From NCBI GenBank assembly GCA_965230195.1, contig OZ245997.1, positions 3,596,001 to 3,660,000 on the forward strand: DNA of 64,000 nt, given 5' to 3'. The notes under the pieces were generated by a model, which saw only the letters and a program-made list of their open reading frames with translations, made no database searches and had not been told where the DNA came from. Positions 44,780 through 53,014 of this stretch are shown here, piece after piece. The DNA comes from Putridiphycobacter sp965230195 (GTDB lineage: Bacteria > Bacteroidota > Bacteroidia > Flavobacteriales_D > Crocinitomicaceae). The translations under genes were made by a program, and so were the position numbers. The first letter of the stretch is position 1. Every line of letters starts with the position of its first letter.

Positions 44780-44941
44780 GTTGATTGCTTCTTGTTTTGA
44801 ATTTTGAATTCTTGATTTCGAATTTCCAATTACTTTCACCTGCTACCTACTACCCACTAACTTTAGCTAAAAACTAATTACTAAAGACTAACAGCTAACA
44901 ATACTTACTACTTAATACTTTTTACTTAATACTTTTAACTA
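44780..44941. repeat. Word-like degenerate repeat locus C
   Basis: About 160 bp with the same words and order as locus A. 44851-44909 aligns with 17281-17340, 44880-44912 is a 33-base inverted match (one change) to 50871-50903, and 44812-44850 is an inverted match with about three changes to 49840-49878. Like locus A it ends at the stop codon (44945) of a minus-strand gene. Confidence 0.85.
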
Positions 44942-44944
44942 ATT

Positions 44945-46909
44945 TCACTTGACGATCAAGTCCTTAAACAAAATTCCTTTTTCTGTTTCAATCTGAATTA
45001 TGTATAATCCGGAGTTATAGTCATCCAGTTCAATATTTAGCTGGTTTGAAAGAATGCCATCCATGTTTATTCTGGTTACTATTCGTCCCTCAATACCAAT
45101 AATTGTAATTGACCTGACAGTAACCTGCTGACTTTTTGAAAAATCTATGGTAACTACACTTGAAGCAGGATTAGGATAAACATTAATATTTTCGTCAATA
45201 GAATATGCAGAAACATCAAGTAAACAAGTGTCAATTGCCTCTACACCAACTGCTGCTGAATCAGAACAACCTGACATGTTTGTTTTAATGGCATTATAAA
45301 TACCTTCGGATGATGCAGAATATGTATTATTGGTAGCACCTGAAATAATTACTCCATCCATATACCATTGAACTGTTCCACCACCAGCATTTACTGAAAT
45401 ATCAACACTTCCCGGGCCACAAAATTTGGCCTCAGGACTCGGTGTCAGTATCACATTCGGCACCGTTGCTTCACTAACAACCACGCCTGCAGCTGCAGAA
45501 TCTGAACAATTATTAGTGTTGGTATTTAGCATATTGTATACCCCCGGTACACTGGCCTGAATCACATTAGCCGTTTCACCAGCAAGAATACTACCATTTA
45601 AATACCACTGACTTGTCCCGGCACCACTACCAGTTATGGCAACACTGTCGCCCGGACAAAAGGATAATGGTCCGGTAGGAGATAATGTTACAACAGGAGC
45701 CGATAGCTCCGTTACGATAACCCCTACTGCTGCTGAGTCAGAACAACCATTAAGATTTGTTTTTGTCATGTTATAAATCCCCGGAAGGGTCGCTTCAATT
45801 GAATTATCAGTTTCTCCTGCAATTATATTTCCATTCAAATACCACTGACTTGTTCCCCCGCTACTACCTGAAATATTTACACTATCTCCAGGACATATTT
45901 GAAGTGGCCCGGTAGGTGTCAGACTTACTGACGGTAAATTTTGAACCACAATTGTAACCGAATCAATATCTGAAGTGTTACAAACTGATTCAGTAATCTG
46001 GCAAGCAAAAGTACCAGCATTTGTGGTTGAAAAATCAGAAGTAGTCACACCCGTTGAAACGCCATTTTCAAACCATTCATAAGTCACATTTGGATTAAGG
46101 CAGGAAATGACTGCTGTTTCACCAGTACAAATCGTGTCATCAGGACTTGCTGATAATAATGCATTATCGGCTAAATCTGCTAATCCAAAAGACAATCCCT
46201 TAAGTATCAAATCACTTGATGTTGTTGTCACTACTCCTGAAGTAGTCACCCAATGCATGGTTTCCTCATTAACATCAGATATCAAAAAGCGATTGTTTCC
46301 GGCATATACTGAAGCCCCAACATTGTAAAGAGGATCTCCACTCAGAGTTATTGAGGAAGTAATGTTAAACGTATTGGGATCAATTGTTTCCATTATTACA
46401 TTGCCTATATCCCATCCGCTCCAGTGATAAATCAGACCGTCAACAGGGTTAAATTCAATTGACTCTCCGTCATCTCCATTTCCAAGATTTGTAATAAAAA
46501 GCATTCCGGCAGTAGCTGTATTTATTTCATAAAGTGCTTCGGGTGTTGTAGCACCATCTCCTGTTACACCATATAAAATATTGGTTGAAGTATCATAAGC
46601 TATATTTGCAATATTGTCTGATAAGAGGCCGATATCTGTAATTGAAGCTGTGCTCAGATCAATTGTACCTAAACGTCTGTCACCTCCGGTTTTGTAAACA
46701 ATATAATTTAAACCGCATGGATCGGATGTCAATCCATTACATCCATCAACCGTCCCCAAATTTGATGTGATGGTTTGTGTTGTTTCGGTAAAGTTAGTTG
46801 TATCTATAGTATACAAATCATTGGATTGCGGATCTACACCATAAACCGGAGATTGGGCATGCGTAGAAAAAGGCAGAACAAATAGAGTAAATAGTATCAA
46901 ATGCTTCAT
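44945..46909 (-). CDS. T9SS-secreted protein with propeller and repeated Ig-like domains
   Basis: A signal peptide (~1-19, THAQS) is followed by a propeller-like part (~20-245, YGVDPQSNDLYTIDT, GLTSDPCGLNYIVY, LGNGDDGESIEFNP). One Ig-like domain (~253-323) and three near-identical Ig-like repeats of ~73 residues follow (~328-400, 407-479, 485-557), each with ICPGDSV/FCPGDSV, TSQWYLNG and NGCSDSAAVGV-type motifs. The final ~80 residues form a type A T9SS sorting domain (NINVYPNPASSVVTID, YNSGLYIIQI). It is exported and displayed or released at the surface. The repeats invite recombination. Its 3' end touches repeat locus C. Confidence 0.9.
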   Translation of the reverse strand: MKHLILFTLFVLPFSTHAQSPVYGVDPQSNDLYTIDTTNFTETTQTITSNLGTVDGCNGLTSDPCGLNYIVYKTGGDRRLGTIDLSTASITDIGLLSDNIANIAYDTSTNILYGVTGDGATTPEALYEINTATAGMLFITNLGNGDDGESIEFNPVDGLIYHWSGWDIGNVIMETIDPNTFNITSSITLSGDPLYNVGASVYAGNNRFLISDVNEETMHWVTTSGVVTTTSSDLILKGLSFGLADLADNALLSASPDDTICTGETAVISCLNPNVTYEWFENGVSTGVTTSDFSTTNAGTFACQITESVCNTSDIDSVTIVVQNLPSVSLTPTGPLQICPGDSVNISGSSGGTSQWYLNGNIIAGETDNSIEATLPGIYNMTKTNLNGCSDSAAVGVIVTELSAPVVTLSPTGPLSFCPGDSVAITGSGAGTSQWYLNGSILAGETANVIQASVPGVYNMLNTNTNNCSDSAAAGVVVSEATVPNVILTPSPEAKFCGPGSVDISVNAGGGTVQWYMDGVIISGATNNTYSASSEGIYNAIKTNMSGCSDSAAVGVEAIDTCLLDVSAYSIDENINVYPNPASSVVTIDFSKSQQVTVRSITIIGIEGRIVTRINMDGILSNQLNIELDDYNSGLYIIQIETEKGILFKDLIVK

Positions 46910-47007
46910 CAGTAAATCATTTTAAGCGTAAAAATATTTCAATTCATGTTAAAGGTAACAAATTTAAAATGAATCAAGAAAGGATTCAAAAAAGCATTAT
47001 TTAGCAA

Positions 47008-47045
47008 AACGGGTACCTTTGATGATTGATACAGAGGTACCCGTT
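47008..47045 (-). terminator. Terminator-like hairpin after PKD lipoprotein gene
   Basis: An 11-bp perfect inverted repeat (47008-47018 and 47035-47045, core GGGTACC) with a 16-nt loop starts 16 bases after the stop at 47062. On the minus strand it is followed by a short TTTT. Confidence 0.6.
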
Positions 47046-47061
47046 AACTAACCAACAACTA

Positions 47062-47736
47062 CTATTGTTTGTAAAAGTGCTTAATGGTAACCTCCCCCTG
47101 ATTAAGACCAGGAGATTGATTACATGGATTGAGGTGTTGTTGTTTCAATGTTAACCTGTTTCCATCAATACTATATGTCCATGTTCTGAAATAGCCTGAT
47201 TCTATAAACCCAATTAATGTATCGTTTAAAATTGTATAGTCGCAAATATTAGCAATATTTGAGTTAAGCATAAGAACAGTATTATCATCATAAAAAGTCA
47301 TGGAATGATTAACTGTATTAGAACTGTAGTCCAGATTTGTTCCATTACAGTTGTAATACAAATGTGTAAGGCTATCAGAAATCCATGTTGAATTTGCAAA
47401 AATAATATCTGGTGTGATTAATCCATTTGAAGAATCAACAATGGTTATTTTCTTGTTATACTCAGCGGCAACTGTTTTTTTACCACCTTCTACCCTTAAA
47501 GTGACAATATACTCTCCGGCTTCGGTATAGGTGTGACCAGGATTTTTTAATTCAGATGATTCTCCATCTCCAAAGTCCCATAAATAAGATACACCATGCT
47601 CACTCTGATTACTAAATTGTATCGATTCCTTTACTTTATAAGTTTCTTTATCAGTCGAAAACAATGATTCAGGATTTTCCTTTTTACAGCCCATTAAAAC
47701 AAAGGCCAGAATAATACTTGTTGTTAATAGTTTCAT
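47062..47736 (-). CDS. PKD-domain lipoprotein
   Basis: A lipoprotein signal ends at Cys17 (AFVLMGCKKEN). A PKD domain follows (~28-100) with the hallmark SYLWDFGDGESSELKNPGHTY and GEYIVTLRV. The remaining ~110 residues are beta-rich (SMTFYDDNTVLML, YFRTWTYSIDGNRLTLKQ) and resemble a lipocalin-like C-terminal domain, with several cysteines. Likely a surface-exposed binding lipoprotein of unknown ligand. Single gene with its own hairpin terminator. Confidence 0.82.
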   Translation of the reverse strand: MKLLTTSIILAFVLMGCKKENPESLFSTDKETYKVKESIQFSNQSEHGVSYLWDFGDGESSELKNPGHTYTEAGEYIVTLRVEGGKKTVAAEYNKKITIVDSSNGLITPDIIFANSTWISDSLTHLYYNCNGTNLDYSSNTVNHSMTFYDDNTVLMLNSNIANICDYTILNDTLIGFIESGYFRTWTYSIDGNRLTLKQQHLNPCNQSPGLNQGEVTIKHFYKQ

Positions 47737-48075
47737 TTTTATAAATTTTATGGTTTAGTCATTAAGTTACAATACCATAAATCCAATATTGTTGAAAAAA
47801 TATTAAAGTGCTAACCTGACCTATTGACATGTACCAATACTCATATAAACATAAGATATACAATGTTTTACAATTAATTTACAAGTCTATTCAACTGTTC
47901 TATCTGTTTAATTATGATAAAATTAAGTCCGTACACCTGATAATTCTATAACACTCTATAACTTAAACTGTAACTTTTTAAGAATTTCAAAAGGAAACTG
48001 TACTTTTACCGAATTGCTAACTGATAATATGTTTTATTTTTAAGAACATTCATTGTTGACTTAAGAAATAGGAAA
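47737..48075. other. Divergent intergenic region, 339 bp
   Basis: This lies between the PKD lipoprotein (minus) and PP2C (plus). It is AT-rich. TACTTTTA at 48001-48008 is a one-base-off -7 element, 67 bases before the PP2C ATG. I see no ORF, RNA gene or strong hairpin. Confidence 0.4.
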
Positions 48076-48798
48076 ATGCATAAATTTGAAATTAAGGGGA
48101 ATAGTATTAAATATTTTGAAAAGGAAAGAAATGGAGATCATTTTAAAATCAAGGATCTACAAAATGAAAATATCCTCATTGCAATTGTTGCTGATGGTGT
48201 AAGTCAACAACCTTGCGATTGGTATGCATCTGAATTGGCTTGTGATAAATTTATCAATTTCTTTGAGGCCAATACCGAATTTGAACTTGTAACAAGAACT
48301 AAGGATAGTATTATTAAAACTAATCAAATACTTTGCGAGGTTGAGGGCGATTGTGAAAATTTACATACTACAGTGAGTCTTATGGTTTGGGATTATAATA
48401 ACAACGTCTGTTTAATATCAAATATTGGAGACTCACGAATATACAAAGCCAATAATAAGGAACTAGATCAACTTACAATAGATGATTCCATTTCTAAAAC
48501 GAAAGAAATTGTAACATCAATTGGAAGAAGGACAATCACAGTATCAAGCTTAACAAACGTTATTGGAATGTCAAACCCCAAGGTTAATATTAAAACCATT
48601 GAGTTTAAATCGGGAGAAGTAATAATTCTTGCTTCTGATGGATATTATGATGCGCGAAAAAGTTCCTTTAAGAACGATATGCTGGAGTTAGGTAACCTGG
48701 ACTCAATCGAAACCAGCTTCACTGAATATTTCTCCAAGTACGAATTATCAGCAAAAGATGATATGACTGCCATAATTGTACTCAATAAGGGACTCTGA
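48076..48798 (+). CDS. PP2C-family protein phosphatase
   Basis: A metal-dependent Ser/Thr phosphatase catalytic domain fills all 240 residues. Metal-ligand motifs are VADGVSQQPCDWYAS (Asp in ADG, ~48), TTVSLMVWDY, LISNIGDSRIYK (~115), ILASDGYYD (~188) and the last KDDMTAIIVL. There is no membrane segment or regulatory domain. No Ser/Thr kinase or anti-sigma partner is encoded nearby, so its target is unknown. It stands in a gene-poor stretch flanked by surface lipoprotein genes and repeat loci. Confidence 0.9.
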   Translation: MHKFEIKGNSIKYFEKERNGDHFKIKDLQNENILIAIVADGVSQQPCDWYASELACDKFINFFEANTEFELVTRTKDSIIKTNQILCEVEGDCENLHTTVSLMVWDYNNNVCLISNIGDSRIYKANNKELDQLTIDDSISKTKEIVTSIGRRTITVSSLTNVIGMSNPKVNIKTIEFKSGEVIILASDGYYDARKSSFKNDMLELGNLDSIETSFTEYFSKYELSAKDDMTAIIVLNKGL

Positions 48799-48881
48799 TA
48801 ATTGTTTTCTTATTAATCAGTCAAAAAAGAAATAATATTTGTAAAAATGAACTCATTGCTTTATTAATTGTAAATAATAAT

Positions 48882-49376
48882 ATGAAAAGTCTTTTACTTG
48901 TATTTATTCTTCTTGTTGTTCAACCACTTAGCGCGCAGGACTATCAAATCAATGGTAAGGTTCAATTAATCTCGTACCAGCAGGGCGGAATGGTATTACC
49001 TCCCAGTGCTTATCTTCCAAAAGCTTTGACAAATTATACGGTATTCATTACAAGCTATTCAAAAGATAGTAAAGACACAATAATAATTGACAGTACAATA
49101 ACTGACTCACTGGGAAACTTCACCTTGAAAGCCCCTGAAGGCCAATATAACTTACTGGTTTCCTCAAGTGATGGTCACATCTCTAAAAAAGTTGTGCCAA
49201 GTCAAATCACTTCACCCTCAACAACAAGTGAAAAGAAAAAGGAACCTGTAATCGGTTGGTACCATTCCGATCACTGGACCTTAAACATTGACACTCCATT
49301 AATTGTTAATCAAAGTTTTAATAATCCGCTTTTAATCACACATTATCTTGTCAGTACCTGTATGATGTGCCCTTAA
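48882..49376 (+). CDS. Small secreted protein with carboxypeptidase-regulatory-like fold
   Basis: A signal peptide (MKSLLLVFILLVVQPLSAQ) precedes ~145 residues containing a beta-sandwich of the CarboxypepD_reg type: DYQINGKVQLISYQQGG, NYTVFITSYSKDSKDTIIIDST, DSLGNFTLKAPEGQYNLLVSSSDGH. The C-terminus ends in THYLVSTCMMCP, an unusual cysteine-rich tail. It may be a surface or periplasmic accessory protein. It follows the PP2C gene by 83 bp on the same strand and could share its transcript. Confidence 0.72.
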   Translation: MKSLLLVFILLVVQPLSAQDYQINGKVQLISYQQGGMVLPPSAYLPKALTNYTVFITSYSKDSKDTIIIDSTITDSLGNFTLKAPEGQYNLLVSSSDGHISKKVVPSQITSPSTTSEKKKEPVIGWYHSDHWTLNIDTPLIVNQSFNNPLLITHYLVSTCMMCP

Positions 49377-50242
49377 TATTTTATTAACTTATTCAATACT
49401 ATTTTATTCCTTAATAAACAGTATAGAAAACATTTATTTTTAAACAGTTTTAATTGCTGATTTACAGATATTCCAGTATTTTATTATTTTAAAAATGAAC
49501 AGTTAGCTTACTCTGGAGAAGCCAGAAATTCCAATGGTCCTTATTTGATTTGTCCTTAAAAGTTTCTATATTCATATCAGTTTGTATTTTTAAGGGGATG
49601 CTTCGAATGTCTGCTTTACCCTTGTTAATTTAACATATTATTCTTGTGTCCCCTTTTTGACAAACAACAGAAAATCAATATGTTTTATGTTACAAGTACT
49701 AACTATTTGCTCATTAGTGTTGGATAGTGTTATAGTTACTTACCCTGGGTTAGTTATTCGTAGTTACTTGTAGGTCGTTTATTATTCTTGATAATAGATT
49801 AAAGTAGCAAGTATTAAGTATTAAGTATTAAGTATTAAGTAGTAGGTAGTAGGTAAAAGTAATTGGAAATTCGGAATCAGAAATCAAAAAATGTACGCCC
49901 TAACAACTAATAATTTAAATAATCAATCTTTTACAAAAAAACAAGATACCTGCAACCAGATAATAGATATTAGAGCATAGATAATAGATTTAAGTATTAA
50001 GTACCTTTTTTGATTATCAACTAACGAAATACAGGTAATAATAAATCGAGAATTAGAAAACGATCAACTATCAACCGTAAACAAGTAGCCTGGAATTGAG
50101 AATTGAAAATCAGAAACGAAAAAACCATTAACTGAATAACTGTAAATCAAAACTTTGAAGCCATTAATTTTCAAGTACAAAGACTATACTAGCCGGAAAA
50201 CCCATGCCAGAGAATAACAATCATCAACAATATAATCAGGCT
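49377..50242. other. Long intergenic region, 866 bp
   Basis: No ORF of note on either strand and no RNA gene recognised. The first ~400 bp are AT-rich unique sequence with an AAGGGGA...TCCCCTT pairing (49592-49598, 49649-49655) across a ~50-nt loop. The rest is repeat locus D and short word-like fragments. Confidence 0.6.
49797..50125. repeat. Word-like degenerate repeat locus D
   Basis: Starts with AAGTATTAAGTATTAAG tandem units (49808-49840), then AGTAGGTAGTAGG, AAAGTAATTGGAAATTCGG, later ATAATAGATATTAGAG, CGATCAACTATCAACCG, AACAAGTAGCCTGGAATTGAG and GAATTGAAAATCAG. 49840-49878 matches the reverse complement of 44812-44850 in locus C with about three changes. The orientation is opposite to loci A and C. 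Confidence 0.8.
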
Positions 50243-50710
50243 CTATCTAGCTCTATGGTAAACGTCCCACCTTTTCTTTTCTGTTTTTAGCAGAACTACA
50301 CCCTTACTATTCAGAAAGCTTAAAAAATTATCTAGCTCTCTCACTCCTATTAATCTAAATTCAAAAAAGAAAAAATTACTTTTTTGATGTAAATGTACAT
50401 ACCTGTAGGAGTTATAGACCTTTCCTAAATCGACTCTCAGCTTTTTTATTTCATTAATATTGATCTTTTTATATCTAAATACAGGTCTAAACTGATAGAA
50501 AATATACATTTCATCTCCCACAACCCTTATATCCTTATAATAGAAAAAAAACAAATAGAAAATTACAGAGACAAACAAATACAAGACAGCTATAAAGCTC
50601 TGATCCCAATAATAAAAAATGGAAGCCAAAAATAAGGTTAAGATTATTATCATATAAACAGAAAATTGCTTTCCTTCTTTGTTCGAAATAAGAATGTTTC
50701 CTCCTTTCAT
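50243..50710 (-). CDS. Two-helix membrane protein, PH-like domain
   Basis: I do not recognise a named family. Two membrane helices (~17-32, VYMIIILTLFLASIFYYW; ~36-56, FIAVLYLFVSVIFYLFFFYY) are followed by a ~95-residue basic cytoplasmic domain whose strand order (DIRVVGDEMYIFYQFRPVFRYKKININEIKKLRV ... GVRELDNFLSFLNSKG) resembles bacterial PH-like (bPH/DUF304-type) domains. Start codon is the ATG at 50710. The gene lies alone between repeat loci D and E. Confidence 0.65.
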   Translation of the reverse strand: MKGGNILISNKEGKQFSVYMIIILTLFLASIFYYWDQSFIAVLYLFVSVIFYLFFFYYKDIRVVGDEMYIFYQFRPVFRYKKININEIKKLRVDLGKVYNSYRYVHLHQKSNFFFFEFRLIGVRELDNFLSFLNSKGVVLLKTEKKRWDVYHRAR

Positions 50711-51121
50711 AGACGTCTTTACTTGAATACATAAAGATAGAAAATATTAATCAGGTTACCCCGTAGAATTTATACTAAGAGACAATAGATTAAAGGCAAA
50801 AGTTGTAAGATTTTTTTAGGACTGTACCTGACACCTGTCACCCGTAAACCTAAAACCGGATAGTAGATAAAGTAGTAAGTATTGTTGGCTGTTAGTCTTT
50901 AGTTGTTAGTTAATAGTTATTAGTTTTTAAACTTAATACGAATCGATATCAAATTAGATGAAAGTAATAAAGTATCAAATAGAAAGTAATTCAAAATCGT
51001 GAGTAATCAACGATCAACTATTAACCAGAAACAAGTAACCCGAAATCATGAATTGGAAATTTGGAATTACAAACTATTAACTATTGAAGAATTGACTAAA
51101 AAATAGTATATTACTGGTTAT
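50711..51121. other. Intergenic region, 411 bp, mostly repeat
   Basis: About 110 bp of unique AT-rich sequence is followed by repeat locus E up to ~30 bp before the AMP nucleosidase ATG. No consensus -7 element was found, so the promoter of the nucleosidase gene is undetermined. Confidence 0.5.
50820..51095. repeat. Word-like degenerate repeat locus E
   Basis: Contains ACCTGACACCTGT (50826-50838), AGTAGTAAGTATTG and GTTAGTCTTTAGTTG (50871-50905), TTAATAGTTATTAG, a 23-base stretch AACCAG...CGAAA (51023-51045) and AATTGGAAATTTGG. It matches inverted modules of locus A (17009-17021, 17140-17162) and locus C (44880-44912). Confidence 0.85.
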
Positions 51122-51907
51122 ATGACAACAAAAGAAGAAATTGTAAAAAACTGGTTACCACGCTATACGGGAATGCAACTGGATGGGTTTGGCAAATATA
51201 TATTACTCACCAACTTTAATAGTTATCTTGACATTTTTGCAGAACAACATCAGGTCACTATTAATGGAAAAGATAAAGCAATGCCTAATGCAACTGCTAA
51301 TGGAATTACCATGATTAATTTTACAATGGGAAGCGCCAATGCAGCAACAATAATGGACTTGTTAAGCGCTGTTGAACCAAAAGCTTGTCTGTTTTTAGGA
51401 AAATGTGGTGGTCTGAAAAAGAAAACGGTTATCGGAGACCTGATATTACCAATAGCTGCAATACGTGGCGAGGGAACATCCAACGATTATTTCCCTCCGG
51501 AAGTCCCTGCCTTGCCTGCTTTTACATTACAAAGAGCCGTTTCTACCACCATCAGGGATTTTAAAAAAGATTATTGGACTGGTACTGTTTATACCACTAA
51601 CAGAAGAGTATGGGAACATGATGATGAATTTAAATCGTACCTGCGAAAAACAAGGGCCATGGCCATTGATATGGAAACAGCAACTTTATTTATAACAGGT
51701 TTTGCCAATGCTATTCCTACCGGTGCATTACTCCTGGTGTCCGATCAACCCATGATTGCCGAAGGTGTTAAAACAGCAGCCAGTGACAAAAATGTATCCT
51801 CAAACTTTGTAGATGTACATATTGAAATTGGGATCAGAGCTTTACAGGAACTCAAAAATAACGGAACTTCGGTTAAACATTTAAGGTTTCCTTACTCCGA
51901 AGATTGA
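51122..51907 (+). CDS. amn: AMP nucleosidase
   Basis: The enzyme splits AMP into adenine and ribose 5-phosphate. This is the short Bacteroidota form (261 residues) with the nucleoside-phosphorylase-like fold: MINFTMGSANAATIMDLLSAV, CLFLGKCGGLKK, VGDLILPIAAIRGEGTSNDYFPPEVPALP and MAIDMETATLFITGFAN, the last carrying the Glu that holds the ribose. Its stop TGA abuts the convergent Crp-like gene's stop within TGATCA. Confidence 0.92.
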   Translation: MTTKEEIVKNWLPRYTGMQLDGFGKYILLTNFNSYLDIFAEQHQVTINGKDKAMPNATANGITMINFTMGSANAATIMDLLSAVEPKACLFLGKCGGLKKKTVIGDLILPIAAIRGEGTSNDYFPPEVPALPAFTLQRAVSTTIRDFKKDYWTGTVYTTNRRVWEHDDEFKSYLRKTRAMAIDMETATLFITGFANAIPTGALLLVSDQPMIAEGVKTAASDKNVSSNFVDVHIEIGIRALQELKNNGTSVKHLRFPYSED

Positions 51908-52480
51908 TCACTCTAATGTCTTGCTTCTGATCCTGCTAAATGTTTCAGGACTCATGCCTAACATTGATGCTAAATATTGCAATGGCACCTGGTTAAACAA
52001 ATCTTTATTTTGCTTGTACAACATTAAATACCTCTCCTCAGCTGAGAGCGATAAATGAGACAGCACACGGTTTTCCAACATTAAAAAGCACTTTGCTATA
52101 AACAGTTTTTCTAATTTATGCCAGCTTTTAACGTATTGATCCATTTGATCATAAACTGTTTTAGGCAGACTATAAATCTCACAATCTGTTAAAGCCTGAA
52201 TATTAAACCTTGATGTTTGATTAAATACAAGACTCGACAGCTCTGTCACAAACGAATTTGGATAAGAAATCCACTGTGTAACCGGTTTATCATTTTGAGA
52301 AGTATATATTCTAAGATAACCTGAAACAATATAACTGAGTCGGTTACAATAATGTCCTGATTTTAGAAAATAATCCCCTTTCCTGATTATTTCAGGTTCA
52401 AAATATTTAACGATATGCTGAGCATCATACCGGTCAAACCCAAGATATTCCTGAATACTTTGCTGAAATTCGGAAATCAA
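51908..52480 (-). CDS. Crp/Fnr-family transcriptional regulator
   Basis: The 190-residue protein has a cyclic-nucleotide-binding-like domain (~25-120: IIRKGDYFLKSGHYCNRLSYIVSGYLRIY, TQWISYPNSFVTELSSLVF) and a short C-terminal helix-turn-helix (VPLQYLASMLGMSPETFSRIRS). The start is TTG at 52480, sharing bases with the preceding TGA (TTGA); a stop closes the frame 15 bases upstream and no ATG is available. The effector is unknown. It is co-translated with the TerB-like protein. Confidence 0.88.
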   Translation of the reverse strand: MISEFQQSIQEYLGFDRYDAQHIVKYFEPEIIRKGDYFLKSGHYCNRLSYIVSGYLRIYTSQNDKPVTQWISYPNSFVTELSSLVFNQTSRFNIQALTDCEIYSLPKTVYDQMDQYVKSWHKLEKLFIAKCFLMLENRVLSHLSLSAEERYLMLYKQNKDLFNQVPLQYLASMLGMSPETFSRIRSKTLE

Positions 52481-52875
52481 TTGTGATAAAGTTTAAATAT
52501 TTCAATGAGTTTATCAGGGGGAATAAGATTATTCGGATACTTTACCATTTCTCTGAAAACCGTATCAACTGCAATAGGCTGTAATCCTAACCTCAGACCA
52601 ATCTGCCTGATGTGTTTAAACTCTTCATTGGCCATATCACCATCAATATTCATGGTTAAAATTAAGCGTTGAAACTGAACAATCCGGTCTACTTCTAATT
52701 TTGGGGCCTTAAAATCGATATGTTTGGCAAACAACTCGTCAAAATCATTTTTAGGGACAGATAGTTGATTGGCTATGGCCAGCAGAAAATTGTACTCGGC
52801 TTCTCTGACCTTGCCATCAGATTCGGCTAATTTAATTAGCTCTTTGATCAAACTTTTGTTTTCTTCCATATTCAT
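52477..52875 (-). CDS. TerB-like protein, 132 aa
   Basis: The pattern LIKLAESDGKVREAEYNFLLAIANQL at ~10-35 and LILTMNIDGDMANEEFKHIRQIGLRLGL at ~72-100 is that of the tellurite-resistance TerB fold: two four-helix units, each with an acidic 'DGxxxxxE' loop. Family members bind metal and take part in envelope stress responses, but the role here is unknown. Starts ATG at 52875 (or ATG two codons later). It precedes and overlaps the Crp/Fnr gene, suggesting a regulator pair. Confidence 0.75.
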   Translation of the reverse strand: MNMEENKSLIKELIKLAESDGKVREAEYNFLLAIANQLSVPKNDFDELFAKHIDFKAPKLEVDRIVQFQRLILTMNIDGDMANEEFKHIRQIGLRLGLQPIAVDTVFREMVKYPNNLIPPDKLIEIFKLYHN

Positions 52876-52903
52876 GTCAAAAATCTAAATTTAATCAAAA
52901 TAG

Positions 52904-52918
52904 ATGAGGAAACCTCAT
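52904..52918 (-). terminator. Terminator at the end of the envelope/Fe-S operon
   Basis: ATGAGG-AAA-CCTCAT is a perfect 6-bp hairpin; on the minus strand it is followed by CTATTTT and on the plus strand by TTTTATT. It lies ~100 bases past the stop of the Fe-S gene at 53015 and before the TerB gene. Confidence 0.5.
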
Positions 52919-53014
52919 TTTATTATGTATTCGGTTGATTGTAGTATTTAAGCGCCCTCTTTAATTTGTTCCGTAAAGTAATCCGGAACAAAGGAAACTG
53001 ATCAGGAATAAATT

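Noticed and set aside
49592..49655. AAGGGGA / TCCCCTTTTT as an intrinsic terminator
   Set aside because: The loop is about 50 nt and lies >200 bp after the nearest plus-strand stop, so pairing by chance is more likely.
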